Assembly (NCBI RefSeq): GCF_910584465.1
Contig: NZ_CAJUBK010000006.1
Location: 3,237 to 67,236, forward strand
Length of the DNA stretch: 64,000 bases
Direction of reading: 5' to 3'
DNA from: an uncultured Oscillibacter sp.
GTDB taxonomy: Bacteria > Bacillota > Clostridia > Oscillospirales > Oscillospiraceae
Shown: positions 1 to 7,991 of the stretch, piece after piece
Numbering within the stretch: position 1 is the first letter of the stretch
Layout of the letters: every line of letters starts with the position of its first letter
Position numbers and translations under genes: made by a program
The notes under the pieces: model-generated
Databases searched by the model: none
Seen by the model: the letters and a program-made list of their open reading frames with translations, nothing else
Told to the model about the DNA's origin: nothing

Positions 1-51
1 GTAAATTAGGATATGGTGAATTAGGAACATAATGAAGACCGGGGTGGACAT

Positions 52-279
52 ATGGACTTTGGACTCAAATCCACTAAAAATAAGGAGCCGACCGTTTATA
101 AGACCTTATACTTGAAATGTGCGGTCGCCGAGCGATTGGAGAAGATCGCCACGGAGAACAAGACCAGCTTCAATAACGTGGTCGTCTCCATGATCGAGAG
201 CTGTTTGAAAGAGGACCGGACAGATCCCGCACTTGGCGAAGGCACGGACGGCCCTTATCCTGAGGCCGAGGACGTGTGA
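52..279 (+). CDS. small ribbon-helix-helix-like protein
   Basis: 75 aa, start ATG preceded by GGGGTGG. Residues about 15-55 read as a short strand followed by two amphipathic helices (YLKCAVAERLEKIA, then SFNNVVVSMIESCLKE), the shape of Arc/MetJ ribbon-helix-helix DNA-binding proteins; the last 20 residues are an acidic, disordered-looking tail. It could be a transcriptional repressor or an antitoxin-like protein, but no toxin partner is visible because the window begins just upstream. It is followed by a strong hairpin, so it probably ends its transcript. The fold assignment rests on pattern only. Confidence 0.6.
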   Translation: MDFGLKSTKNKEPTVYKTLYLKCAVAERLEKIATENKTSFNNVVVSMIESCLKEDRTDPALGEGTDGPYPEAEDV

Positions 280-297
280 CCCCCAAAATATGGAACA

Positions 298-321
298 GGA
301 GGAGGGCTTTCGCCCTCCTCC
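298..321. terminator. terminator-like hairpin between convergent genes
   Basis: Perfect 10-bp stem (GGAGGAGGGC/GCCCTCCTCC) with a TTTC loop, lying between the plus-strand small gene ending at 279 and the minus-strand FAD dehydrogenase ending at 371. The 3' arm is duplicated twice more downstream, so alternative pairings are possible. The U-run after it is short. Confidence 0.6.
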
Positions 322-383
322 TTTCGATATCCGGGGCCCTCAGCCCTCCTCCTTTCGATATCCGGGGCCCTCAGCCCTCCTCC
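312..383. repeat. 31-bp tandem duplication with a partial third copy
   Basis: A 31-bp unit beginning GCCCTCCTCCTTTCGATATC is present at 312-342 and, identically, at 343-373; its first 10 bases recur at 374-383. The stop codon of the minus-strand dehydrogenase (371-373) lies in the second unit, and each unit carries the 3' arm of the hairpin at 298-321. The coding sequence ends inside the duplication. Confidence 0.9.
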
Positions 384-1768
384 GCCAGCTTCCGCCCCAT
401 GAGCACGCCCATGGCCGAGGACATCATCAGCCCTCTCGTCCACCCGGAGGAGTCCCCCAGGCAGTGCAGCCCCTGCAGGCTGGTGTTGAAGTCCGTGTCC
501 ATCTTCACCCGGTTGGAGTAGAACTTCAGCTCCGGGGAGTACAGCAGCGTCTCATAGGAGGCGAAGCCGGGGACCACGTGGTCCATGGCCTGGATGAAGT
601 TGATGATGTTCACCATGGCCCGGTAGGGCATGGCGGCGGTGATGTCCCCCGCCACCGCGTCCGGCAGGGTGGGCCGGAGGTTGGACTGGGCCAGCTCCTT
701 CTGCCACGTCCGCTTGCCGTCTAAGATGTCGCCGAACCGCTGGACCAGGATCTGGCCGTTGGCCAGCATGTTCGTCAGCTCGCCCACCTTCTGGGCGTAG
801 GCGATGGGCTGGTTGAAGGGGACGCTGAAATTGTGGGAGCAGAGGATGGAGAGGTTCGTATTGTCGCTCTTGTGCTCTTTATAGGAATGCCCGTTGACCA
901 CGGCCAGGTCGTTGTCATAGTTCTCCTGGCTGACGAAGCCGCCGGGGTTCTGGCAGAAGGTCCGCACCTTGTTCTTGAAGGGCCGGGGCCAGCCCACCAG
1001 CTTGGACTCGTAGAGCACCCGGTTCACCATCTCCATGACCTCGTTGCGCACCTCCACCCGGACGCCGATGTCCACGGTGCCGGGCGCGTGGGCGATGCTG
1101 TGCTCCGCGCAGAGCTTCTCCAGCCAGTCCGCCCCCCGGCGGCCCGTGGCGACCACCGTGTGCCTGGCGGAGATCTCGAAGTCCTGCCGCCCGTCGGAGA
1201 CGGTCACGCCCCTGCACACGTCGCTCTCCAAGATCAGGTTCCGGCACTCGTGGCCGAAGAGGATCTCCACGCCGTTTTCCTGGAGGTGGCGCTCGATGCC
1301 CAGGTAGATGTCATGGGCCTTCTCCGTGCCCATGTGGCGGATGGGGCAGTCCACCAGCTTCAGCCCCGCCTGGATGGCCCGCTTGCGGATCTCCTTGCGC
1401 TCCTCCTCGTGCTCCAGGCCCTCGATGTGGGTGTCCGCGCCGAAATCCAGGTAGATCCGGTCGGCGTAGCGGATCGTCTCCTGGGCCAGGTCCGGGCCGA
1501 TCAGGGTGGGCAGGTCGCCCCCCACCTCACAGCTCAAAGACAGCTTCCCGTCGGAGAAGGCCCCCGCGCCGGAGAAGCCGGTGGTGATGTGGCAATAGGG
1601 CTTGCAGCTCACGCACTTGTTCGTCCGGCTCTTGGGGCAGCGGCGCTCCTCGATGCTCCGGCCCTTCTCCACCATGACGATCTTCTGCCGGCTGCCCCGT
1701 CTCAGCAGCTCCAGGGCGGTGAAGATCCCGGCGGGGCCCGCGCCCACGATCACGACGTCCGCGTTCAT
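371..1768 (-). CDS. FAD-dependent dehydrogenase, COG2509 type
   Basis: 465 aa flavoprotein of the uncharacterised FAD-dependent dehydrogenase group; physiological substrate unknown. The N-terminus has a Rossmann motif (VVIVGAGPAG, Gly9/11/14) with Glu34 ending the second strand, and GDSSGWTRG near residue 438 fits the C-terminal FAD-closing motif. Cys44, 52, 55 and 59 form CX7CX2CX3C, which could bind a metal or Fe-S centre; this is inference. The start at 1768 was chosen because AAAAGGAGGAG lies just upstream; the frame stays open further up only as a shadow of the U32 gene. It follows the U32 gene by 38 bp and is probably cotranscribed with it and mltG. Its stop codon sits in a 31-bp tandem duplication. 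Confidence 0.85.
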   Translation of the reverse strand: MNADVVIVGAGPAGIFTALELLRRGSRQKIVMVEKGRSIEERRCPKSRTNKCVSCKPYCHITTGFSGAGAFSDGKLSLSCEVGGDLPTLIGPDLAQETIRYADRIYLDFGADTHIEGLEHEEERKEIRKRAIQAGLKLVDCPIRHMGTEKAHDIYLGIERHLQENGVEILFGHECRNLILESDVCRGVTVSDGRQDFEISARHTVVATGRRGADWLEKLCAEHSIAHAPGTVDIGVRVEVRNEVMEMVNRVLYESKLVGWPRPFKNKVRTFCQNPGGFVSQENYDNDLAVVNGHSYKEHKSDNTNLSILCSHNFSVPFNQPIAYAQKVGELTNMLANGQILVQRFGDILDGKRTWQKELAQSNLRPTLPDAVAGDITAAMPYRAMVNIINFIQAMDHVVPGFASYETLLYSPELKFYSNRVKMDTDFNTSLQGLHCLGDSSGWTRGLMMSSAMGVLMGRKLAEEG

Positions 1769-1806
1769 AACGGCTCCTCCTTTTCGTCGTCCCCCACGCC
1801 GGGGGC

Positions 1807-3024
1807 TCATCTCCCGGACAGGCTCACCGCCCGGCGGACGATGGTCCAGGGCGGCACCTGCCGGGGCAGTCTCATATGGAAGACGCTCTGCGGCGTCCTC
1901 GGCTCGAACAGCGGCAGGCCGTCCGCGTCCGTCATCTCGGGGACCGTCATGGCGAAGGGCCGGACCCCCGGCCCCACCAGCTCCACCTCGTCCCCGGTGC
2001 AAAACTTGTTCCGCAGGGACAGCACCGCGTCCCCATCGCCGCCGCAGTCCGTCACCACGGCGGCCACCTGCCACTCCCGGACATAGCGGGCGTCGTCGTG
2101 ATACTGGCCCGGCTGGCCGTAGAAGAACCCGGTGGAATAGGGCCGGTGGCTGACGCGCTCCACCTCGTCCCGCCAGACGGGGTCCAGGGCCTCCCCCGCC
2201 GCCGCGGCGTCCAGTCCGTGGCGGTAGGCGGCGGTGACGACGGCGGCGTAATAGGCCGACTTGGCCCGCCCCTCGATCTTCAGGCTGTCCAGGAAGAGCA
2301 GGTCCTCCAGATGGTCGATCATGCACATGTCCCTGGAGTTCAGGATGTAGGCCCCCCGGCCGTCCTCCTCGATGGGGAAGAACTCGCCGGGGCGCTTCTC
2401 CTCCATCAGGGCGTAGCGGTAGCGGCAGGGCTGGGCGCAGGCCCCCCGGCTGGAGTCCCGGCCCGTCATGTAATTGCTCAGCAGGCACCGCCCCGAGTAG
2501 CTGACGCACATGGCCCCGTGGACGAACGCCTCCAGCTCCAAAGACGGCGGCGTCTTGTCCCGGATGGTCCGGATCTCCTCCAGGCTCAGCTCCCGGGCCA
2601 GGATGACCCGGCCGGCCCCCGCCTCGTGCCAGGCCCGGGCGGTCTCGTAGTTCGTGACCCCGGCCTGGGTGGAGACGTGGCGCCGGACGTGGGGGGCGTA
2701 CCGCTCCGCCAGGCGGAAGGCCCCCAGGTCCGCCAGGATTGCCGCGTCCACCCCGGCGTCCTCCAGCAGCTCCAGATGGGCGGGGAGGCGGTCCATCTCG
2801 TCGTTGCGGGGCATGGTGTTGACGGTGCAGTGGACCCGGACGCCATGGCTGTGGGCGAACTCCACGGCCTGGCGCAGGCCCTCGGGGGAGAAATTCCCCG
2901 CGAAGGCCCGCATCCCGAAGTCCGTCCCCGCCAGGTACACGGCGTCCGCCCCGTAGAGCACCGCCATGCGCAGGCGCTCCGGATCCCCCGCCGGGGCCAG
3001 CAGCTCCGGCCGCTCACCCGCCAT
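1807..3024 (-). CDS. U32 family protein, TrhP/YrrO-like
   Basis: 405 aa. The U32 signature is intact (EAFVHGAMCVSYSGRCLLS), followed by GACAQPCR and DMCMID; these four cysteines are the ones that bind Fe-S in tRNA hydroxylation proteins of this family. A C-terminal beta-barrel domain (around NKFCTGDEVELVGPG) is present, as in the longer YrrO-type members. In Bacillus, mltG (yrrL) sits next to two U32 genes (yrrN, yrrO = trhP), and the same neighbourhood here supports a role in prephenate-dependent 5-hydroxyuridine formation at tRNA position 34 rather than proteolysis. Start ATG overlaps the end of mltG by 11 bp, indicating translational coupling. A collagenase-like protease label is the older alternative. 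Confidence 0.85.
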   Translation of the reverse strand: MAGERPELLAPAGDPERLRMAVLYGADAVYLAGTDFGMRAFAGNFSPEGLRQAVEFAHSHGVRVHCTVNTMPRNDEMDRLPAHLELLEDAGVDAAILADLGAFRLAERYAPHVRRHVSTQAGVTNYETARAWHEAGAGRVILARELSLEEIRTIRDKTPPSLELEAFVHGAMCVSYSGRCLLSNYMTGRDSSRGACAQPCRYRYALMEEKRPGEFFPIEEDGRGAYILNSRDMCMIDHLEDLLFLDSLKIEGRAKSAYYAAVVTAAYRHGLDAAAAGEALDPVWRDEVERVSHRPYSTGFFYGQPGQYHDDARYVREWQVAAVVTDCGGDGDAVLSLRNKFCTGDEVELVGPGVRPFAMTVPEMTDADGLPLFEPRTPQSVFHMRLPRQVPPWTIVRRAVSLSGR

Positions 3025-4180
3025 ATCCGCTCCCGGCCACGAAGGCCGCGTGCTCCTGATAGGTCTCGAAGAAGTGGTGGCTCCCGTCCGTGCCCAGGGC
3101 GTAATAATAGTAGTTCGTCTCCTCCGGCTCCAGGGCCGCCTCGATGGCGTCCAGGCCGGGGTTGGCGATGGGCGTGGGGGGCAGTCCGGCGTGGAGGTAG
3201 AGGTTATACGGCGTATCCGTCTGGAGGTCCTCCTGGGTGATGGCCCCCTCATGGCCCGGCAGGCCGTAGAGCAGGGAGGCGTCCACCTGGAGCAGGCCGT
3301 TGGTGCCCGCCTTGTCGCCGGGGCCGTCCAGGCGGTTGTAGATGACGGAGGCGATCCGGCTGTGGTCGCTGCCGTCGGTCTCCCGCTCGATCAGGGAGGC
3401 CACGGTGATCACCGCCCGCAGGTCGTGGCCCTTGGCCTCCTGGGCCTCCAGCAGCTCGTCGTCGATCTTGCTGTTGAAGTTCCGGAGGAGCCGGCCCAGG
3501 GCGTTCTCGGGCTTCTCGCCCACATAGAAGTCATAGGTGTCCGGGAAGAGGTAGCCCTCCAGGCGGCTGATGTCCTCGGACTCGTTGTCGATGAAGCTGT
3601 AGTCGAAATCGGCGGTCTGCGCGGCCGCGGTCAGCGCCGCCTCGGTGTTGACGCCGTTCTTGGCCAGCAGGGCGATGGTCTGGGCCACGGTGTAACCCTC
3701 CGGGATGGTGACCCGGACGGTGTCCTCGGTCATGCTCCCGGCGGCGCTCCGCATCCCCAGCACCAGGGCATGGTAATCCATGTCGGTGTTCAGGGCGTGG
3801 GAGCCCATGCCGATCTTCTCCTCCGCGCCGGTGACGTTGGCGTAGAGCTTGAAGAACCAGGTGTACTCGATGAGCCCCGCCTGCTTCAGCTTGTCGGCGA
3901 CGGTATCCACGGTGTCCTCCGCCGACACCTCCACGATCGTCTCCACCGTGGGAGAGCTGGAGCGGTTGAAGGAGCAGAAGTCGCTGAACAGCAGCCACCC
4001 CGCACAGCCCAGCAGCGCCGAGGCCAGCGCCACGAAGATCAGGTGCAGCAGGATGAACAGGAAGGGGTTCATCCGCCGCCGCCTCCGGCGGCGTCTGCGC
4101 TGGGGGGGACGGGAGGGCTGCTCCCGGCGGACCTGCCCGGCGTCCCAGCTGGCGGTGTCGCTCTTGTTGAAATCGGCCAT
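3014..4180 (-). CDS. mltG: endolytic murein transglycosylase MltG
   Basis: 388 aa membrane-anchored YceG-like lytic transglycosylase that cleaves nascent glycan strands next to the peptidoglycan synthase. The cytoplasmic N-terminus carries a run of nine arginines (28-36), then a single membrane helix at about 40-62, an extracellular LysM-like segment and the catalytic domain; Glu265 in ASLIERET aligns with the E. coli catalytic glutamate. The start at 4180 has GAGGAGG at good spacing; an in-frame extension upstream has no such site. It begins the mltG-U32-dehydrogenase set. The polyarginine stretch is unusually regular and is encoded by GC-rich arginine codons. Confidence 0.93.
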   Translation of the reverse strand: MADFNKSDTASWDAGQVRREQPSRPPQRRRRRRRRRMNPFLFILLHLIFVALASALLGCAGWLLFSDFCSFNRSSSPTVETIVEVSAEDTVDTVADKLKQAGLIEYTWFFKLYANVTGAEEKIGMGSHALNTDMDYHALVLGMRSAAGSMTEDTVRVTIPEGYTVAQTIALLAKNGVNTEAALTAAAQTADFDYSFIDNESEDISRLEGYLFPDTYDFYVGEKPENALGRLLRNFNSKIDDELLEAQEAKGHDLRAVITVASLIERETDGSDHSRIASVIYNRLDGPGDKAGTNGLLQVDASLLYGLPGHEGAITQEDLQTDTPYNLYLHAGLPPTPIANPGLDAIEAALEPEETNYYYYALGTDGSHHFFETYQEHAAFVAGSGYGG

Positions 4181-4353
4181 GTCGAAAACCTCCTCGCGCG
4201 TCGGCGCTCCCCATGGAAAGGGCCCCCGAAAAAAGGACGGGGCGTTTTTCAAGGGGTCAGGCTCCCGGCGGCGGCCGGGAGCATAGGATATCTCAAATCC
4301 AAGGACCTGACGCCGTCCCCGGCGGACCAAGGTCCAAAGAAAGGTGACTGAAT

Positions 4354-4587
4354 ATGTGCTTCAACAACGGAAATGACAATGGCTGCCTGTGGATCGTCCT
4401 CATCATCATCCTGTTCTGCTGCTGCGGCTGCGGCGGCAGCAGCTGGGGCGGCGGCAACTGGGGCTGCGGGAACAACTGCGGCTGTGGCTGCGGCTGCGGC
4501 TGTGGGAACAACTGCGGCTGCGGCTGCAACTGCGGGTGCAGCTGCGGGTGCAACAACAACTGCGGCTGCAGCGACGCCTGCTGCTGA
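4354..4587 (+). CDS. high-cysteine, glycine-rich membrane-anchored protein
   Basis: 77 aa with 23 cysteines. Residues 11-24 are a hydrophobic segment (CLWIVLIIILF) ending in CCCGC; after GGSSWGGGNWG the C-terminal half is almost only Cys-Gly and Cys-Asn-Asn units. It resembles the small proteins annotated in Clostridia as chorion class high-cysteine HCB protein 13, for which no function is established. RBS AAAGGTGA lies before the ATG. It is divergent from mltG and has its own 3' hairpin cluster. Metal binding or a cross-linked surface or spore-coat role are possible but unproven. The clean stop, RBS and start argue against a meaningless low-complexity frame. Confidence 0.7.
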   Translation: MCFNNGNDNGCLWIVLIIILFCCCGCGGSSWGGGNWGCGNNCGCGCGCGCGNNCGCGCNCGCSCGCNNNCGCSDACC

Positions 4588-4612
4588 GAGCTCCGCAGGA
4601 CTCCATAGGACG

Positions 4613-4822
4613 GGACGCTCCGCGTCCCGTCTCTGCCTGTCGGGAAACAGGGGATCTTCTCCAACGGGAAGGACGGGTGTGTGCGGGAGACCCAGGAAGG
4701 GTCTCCCGCGCCATTCGGATCGGGGAGGTCTCGGGACTTCGAAGGGTCCTGAGACCTCCCCCAGGCTGTCAAAAAGACTTTTTGACAGCCTGGGGCAGGA
4801 CGCTCCGCGTCCCGTCTCTGCC
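4613..4822. repeat. hairpin cluster bounded by 25-bp direct repeats
   Basis: GGACGCTCCGCGTCCCGTCT and the next five bases occur identically at 4613-4637 and 4798-4822. Between them are three large hairpins: GCGGGAGACCC/GGGTCTCCCGC (4683-4709), a GAGGTCTC.. stem at about 4726-4760, and a 15-bp near-perfect palindrome CCAGGCTGTCAAAAAG/CTTTTTGACAGCCTGG (4761-4793). The palindrome and the GGGAGACCC hairpin resemble modules of the dispersed family at 26.9, 43.8 and 60.7 kb. The element lies between the convergent 3' ends of the high-cysteine gene and tmk. Confidence 0.85.
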
Positions 4823-4827
4823 GCCGT

Positions 4828-5502
4828 TCAGCGGGACAGGCACTCCCGCACGGCGGCGGCGGCCTCCCGGTGGATGTCCTCCGGCGGACGGGGAGAGCCG
4901 TCCGCCGCGGCGCAGTCCACGATGACCCAGCCCAGGTCCTCCGCGATCTGCCGGGCGCTCTCCCGGCAGCGGCGGAGATACGCCCCGTCCCGCTCATGGA
5001 TGTCGGCCCGGGTATCGGTCTCCTGCTCCCGCTGGCGCATCAGCCGGCCCGCCGCCTCGGAGGGCATATCCAGATAGAGCACCAGATCCGGCTCCGGCAG
5101 GCCCAGGCGCCCGTACTCCAGATCGAAGAGCCAGTCCAGATAGGCCCGCCGCTCCCCCTCGGGGAGCTTCGACGCCTGATGGACGGCGTTGGACGTCGTA
5201 TAGCGGTCCGCCACCACCACGCCGCCGGACTCGTAAAACCCGCCCCAGTCCTCTTTATAGGAGGCATAGCGGTCCACGGCGAACATGGTGGACGCGGCGT
5301 AGGCGTTCACGTCGCCCGGCTGGTCCCCCAGGGCCCCCCGGAGATACCGGGCCGCCGGCTCGGCGAAGGGACTGCCGTACCGGGGGAAGTCGATCTCCCG
5401 GCAGGGGACGCCCCGATCCTCCAGGCTCCGCAGCAGCAGCTTGGCCTGGGTGGCCTTGCCGGAGCCGTCGGTGCCCTCCAGCACGATCAGCCTGCCTCTC
5501 AT
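4828..5502 (-). CDS. tmk: thymidylate kinase
   Basis: 224 aa; phosphorylates dTMP to dTDP in the cytoplasm. P-loop EGTDGSGKATQ at about 8-18, DR(Y) motif VVVADRYTTSNA, and a lid region near RQREQETDTRADIHE. The P-loop has Ala where most kinases have Ser/Thr after GK (GKAT instead of GKTT), a variant that exists in a clostridial subfamily. The start at 5502 has AAGGAGAAG upstream and overlaps the stop of the upstream glycosyltransferase as ATGA, so the two are translationally coupled. Length is normal for the family. A deoxynucleoside kinase with other specificity is the only serious alternative. Confidence 0.88.
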   Translation of the reverse strand: MRGRLIVLEGTDGSGKATQAKLLLRSLEDRGVPCREIDFPRYGSPFAEPAARYLRGALGDQPGDVNAYAASTMFAVDRYASYKEDWGGFYESGGVVVADRYTTSNAVHQASKLPEGERRAYLDWLFDLEYGRLGLPEPDLVLYLDMPSEAAGRLMRQREQETDTRADIHERDGAYLRRCRESARQIAEDLGWVIVDCAAADGSPRPPEDIHREAAAAVRECLSR

Positions 5503-6218
5503 CTTCGTCTCTTCTCCTTCCGCACGTGGACCAGGAACAGCGGGAGCTTCATCATCCGTCCCAGCCGGCGGGGATCCCTGCACAGCCGGTAGAACCACTC
5601 CAGATCATGGTCGCACCAAAACTTCGGGGCGCGCTCCACCACGCCGGCGAACACGTCCAGGCTCCCGCCCAGGCCGCAGAGGAGGTGCGCTCCGGTCCGC
5701 GCGCCGTGCTTCGCCATCCAGCGCTCCTGCTTCGGGGCCCCCAGGCAGACGAAGACGCAGTCCGCGCCGCTGTCCCGGATCGCCTCGACGACCGGGGCGT
5801 CCTCCCGGAAATAGCCGTCGCGGGTCCCCGCGATCCTCAGCCCGGGGTATCTCTCCGCCAGGGCCACCCCCGCGGCCTCCGCCACGCCGGGCTTGGCCCC
5901 CAGGAGGTAGAGGGACAGGCCCTCCGCCGCCATCCGCTCCATCAGCCCGGCGGCGAACTCGATGCCGGGCACCCGGCCCTTCAGCGGCGTGCCCATCATC
6001 TGGGCGCCCTTCACCACGCCGATGCCGTCGGCCAGCACCAGGTCCGCGGCGTTCACCGCCTGCCGGGCCGCCAGATCCTCCCGGCAGACCTCCACGATCT
6101 CCGGGTTCGGCGTCACCACATAGTGGGCGCCGGGGCTGTGGAGGAGCTCCATGCCCCGCTCCACGGCCTCTTCCATCGTCAAATCGTCAAAGCCGACGCC
6201 CAGCACATCCACACGCAC
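5499..6218 (-). CDS. WecG/TagA/CpsF family glycosyltransferase
   Basis: 239 aa GT26 enzyme. Motifs visible: TPNPEIVEVC (about 41-50), ADGIGVVKGA, LYLLGAKPG and CLGAPKQERWMA. Members transfer N-acetylmannosamine to lipid-linked GlcNAc in wall teichoic acid (TagA) or enterobacterial common antigen (WecG), working at the cytoplasmic membrane face. The GTG start has GAGGTGG upstream. It precedes tmk with a 4-bp ATGA overlap. No other teichoic acid gene is nearby, so the exact acceptor is unknown. Confidence 0.88.
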   Translation of the reverse strand: MRVDVLGVGFDDLTMEEAVERGMELLHSPGAHYVVTPNPEIVEVCREDLAARQAVNAADLVLADGIGVVKGAQMMGTPLKGRVPGIEFAAGLMERMAAEGLSLYLLGAKPGVAEAAGVALAERYPGLRIAGTRDGYFREDAPVVEAIRDSGADCVFVCLGAPKQERWMAKHGARTGAHLLCGLGGSLDVFAGVVERAPKFWCDHDLEWFYRLCRDPRRLGRMMKLPLFLVHVRKEKRRR

Positions 6219-6356
6219 GCGGCCACCTCATTTCCAACAGATCCACAGGCAGGGGCCTGCTCCCAGGGCCCGCGGATGCGGGCCCTGAGCATATCCCTGC
6301 CATTTTACGGTCATTATAGCATAGGATACCATGCTTGTCCATCAAAAATCCCCGTC

Positions 6357-7274
6357 TCAGGGCCGGGCCGCCCCGGCCTCCCGGCGCAGCGGGATGGGCA
6401 GCTGGGCCAGGATCACCGCCGCCAGCATCAGCGCGCAGCCCAGGTACTCCCGCCCCGTCATCCGGTCCCCCAGGATCAGCGCCCCGGCGATGGTGGCGAA
6501 GACGGACTCCATGCTCATCAGCAGGGACACCACCGTGGGATCCGACCCCTTCTGGGCCAGGATCTGGAGGGTGTAGGCAACACCGCTGGAGAACACGCCC
6601 ACATACAGCACCGGCCCCAGCCACCGGCCCAGCAGGGCCAGGCTCGGCGGCGTCTCCGTCAGCGCCCCCAGGGTGCAGATGGCCGTCATGACCAGGAACT
6701 GGGCGCAGGACAGGGCCACGCCGTCCACCCGGTCGGTGAAATGGTCCACCGCCATGATCTGCACGGCGAAGCAGAAGGCGCAGGCCAGGACATACAGGTC
6801 CCCGCCGGTGACGGAGAACTCCTCGTTGACGCACAGGCAGTACAGCCCCGCCACCGCCAGGACGACGCCCAGCCACACGGCCCGGGGGGCCTTCTTCCCC
6901 AGCAGCAGCCCGGCCAGGGGCACCAGGACGATGTACAGCGCCGTGATGAACCCGGCCTTGCCGGAGGTGGTGGTCTCCAGGCCCTTTTGCTGGAAGCAGC
7001 TGGCCACCGCCAGCGCCGTGCCGCAGGCCAGGCCCCCCACTGCCAGATCCCGCCGGGAGGCGGCGGGGGCCGCCGCCTCCCCGCTCCGCCTCCGGCAGGC
7101 CCGGCGCGCTCCGCACAGGCCCAGCAAAAAGACGAAGGCGATGGCCGCCCGGGCGGCGTTGAAGGTGAAGGGGCCCATATACTCCGCCCCCACGCTCTGG
7201 GCGACGAAGGCGGTGCCCCAGATCATGGCCGTGATCAGCGGCAGGACGTTTTGACGGATCTTGTTCGTTTTCAT
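6357..7274 (-). CDS. EamA/DMT family permease
   Basis: 305 aa with ten hydrophobic segments arranged as two EamA halves (first begins LPLITAMIWGTAFVAQ, second around GDLYVLACAFCFAVQI). Drug/metabolite transporter family, cytoplasmic membrane, substrate not predictable. The start at 7274 follows GGAGCAAGAGGA; an in-frame ATG eight residues upstream lacks a better site. Divergent from the DNA glycosylase gene, with about 90 bp between starts. Confidence 0.88.
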   Translation of the reverse strand: MKTNKIRQNVLPLITAMIWGTAFVAQSVGAEYMGPFTFNAARAAIAFVFLLGLCGARRACRRRSGEAAAPAASRRDLAVGGLACGTALAVASCFQQKGLETTTSGKAGFITALYIVLVPLAGLLLGKKAPRAVWLGVVLAVAGLYCLCVNEEFSVTGGDLYVLACAFCFAVQIMAVDHFTDRVDGVALSCAQFLVMTAICTLGALTETPPSLALLGRWLGPVLYVGVFSSGVAYTLQILAQKGSDPTVVSLLMSMESVFATIAGALILGDRMTGREYLGCALMLAAVILAQLPIPLRREAGAARP

Positions 7275-7367
7275 TCCTCTTGCTCCATGTTCCCATTCGT
7301 GATATACTGGACACCGGCCTGGCATCCCAGGCCGCACAAATCCGTATTTTAACACCGAGGTGAGGAA

Positions 7368-7988
7368 ATGGCAAGGCTTTCCCGGGATTTCTATGCCCAG
7401 GACACGCTGGACGCCGCCCGGGCCCTGCTGGGCAAGTATCTGATCCGCCGCCTGGACGGCGAGACGCTGGCGGGGCGCATCGTGGAGACCGAGGGCTACA
7501 TCGGCCGCTGTGACAAGGCCTGTCACGCCTACGGCTACCGCCGCACTGCCCGGACGCGGACCCTCTTCGCCCCGCCGGGCACGGCCTATATCTACCTCAT
7601 CTACGGCATGTACCACTGCCTGAACTTCGTCACGGAACCGGAGGGCGAGCCCGCCGCCGTGCTCCTCCGGGGGCTGGAGCCCGCGGCGGGCATAGAGACC
7701 ATGGCCCGCCTCCGCTACGGGGACGAGCCCATGACGCCCTACCGGCGGAAAAACTTCCTCAACGGCCCCGGCAAGGTCTGCCGGGCCCTGGCCCTGACCC
7801 GGGAGCAGGACGGGCTGGACCTGACCGGGGACACCCTGTTCATCTGCGGCTCGCTGGAGGACGCGGGGCTCCCGCCCTCCCCCGTCCCGGCGGGAGAGAG
7901 GATCGCCGCCGGTCCCCGGATCGGCGTGGACTACGCGGAGGAGGCCAGGGACTTCCCCTGGCGCTTCCGCCTGGTGAAGGAGGAGTGA
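7368..7988 (+). CDS. 3-methyladenine DNA glycosylase, AAG/MPG type
   Basis: 206 aa. The alkyladenine glycosylase core is clear: RIVETEGYIG with the catalytic glutamate in VETE, then DKACHAYGYRRTARTRTLF and PPGTAYIYLIYGMYHCLN, NGPGKVCRAL and PRIGVDYA. It flips and excises alkylated purines, including 3-methyladenine and hypoxanthine, in base excision repair. RBS GAGGTGAGG precedes the ATG. The HAD gene begins 3 bp after its stop, so the two are one transcript. Confidence 0.93.
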   Translation: MARLSRDFYAQDTLDAARALLGKYLIRRLDGETLAGRIVETEGYIGRCDKACHAYGYRRTARTRTLFAPPGTAYIYLIYGMYHCLNFVTEPEGEPAAVLLRGLEPAAGIETMARLRYGDEPMTPYRRKNFLNGPGKVCRALALTREQDGLDLTGDTLFICGSLEDAGLPPSPVPAGERIAAGPRIGVDYAEEARDFPWRFRLVKEE

Positions 7989-7991
7989 ACG

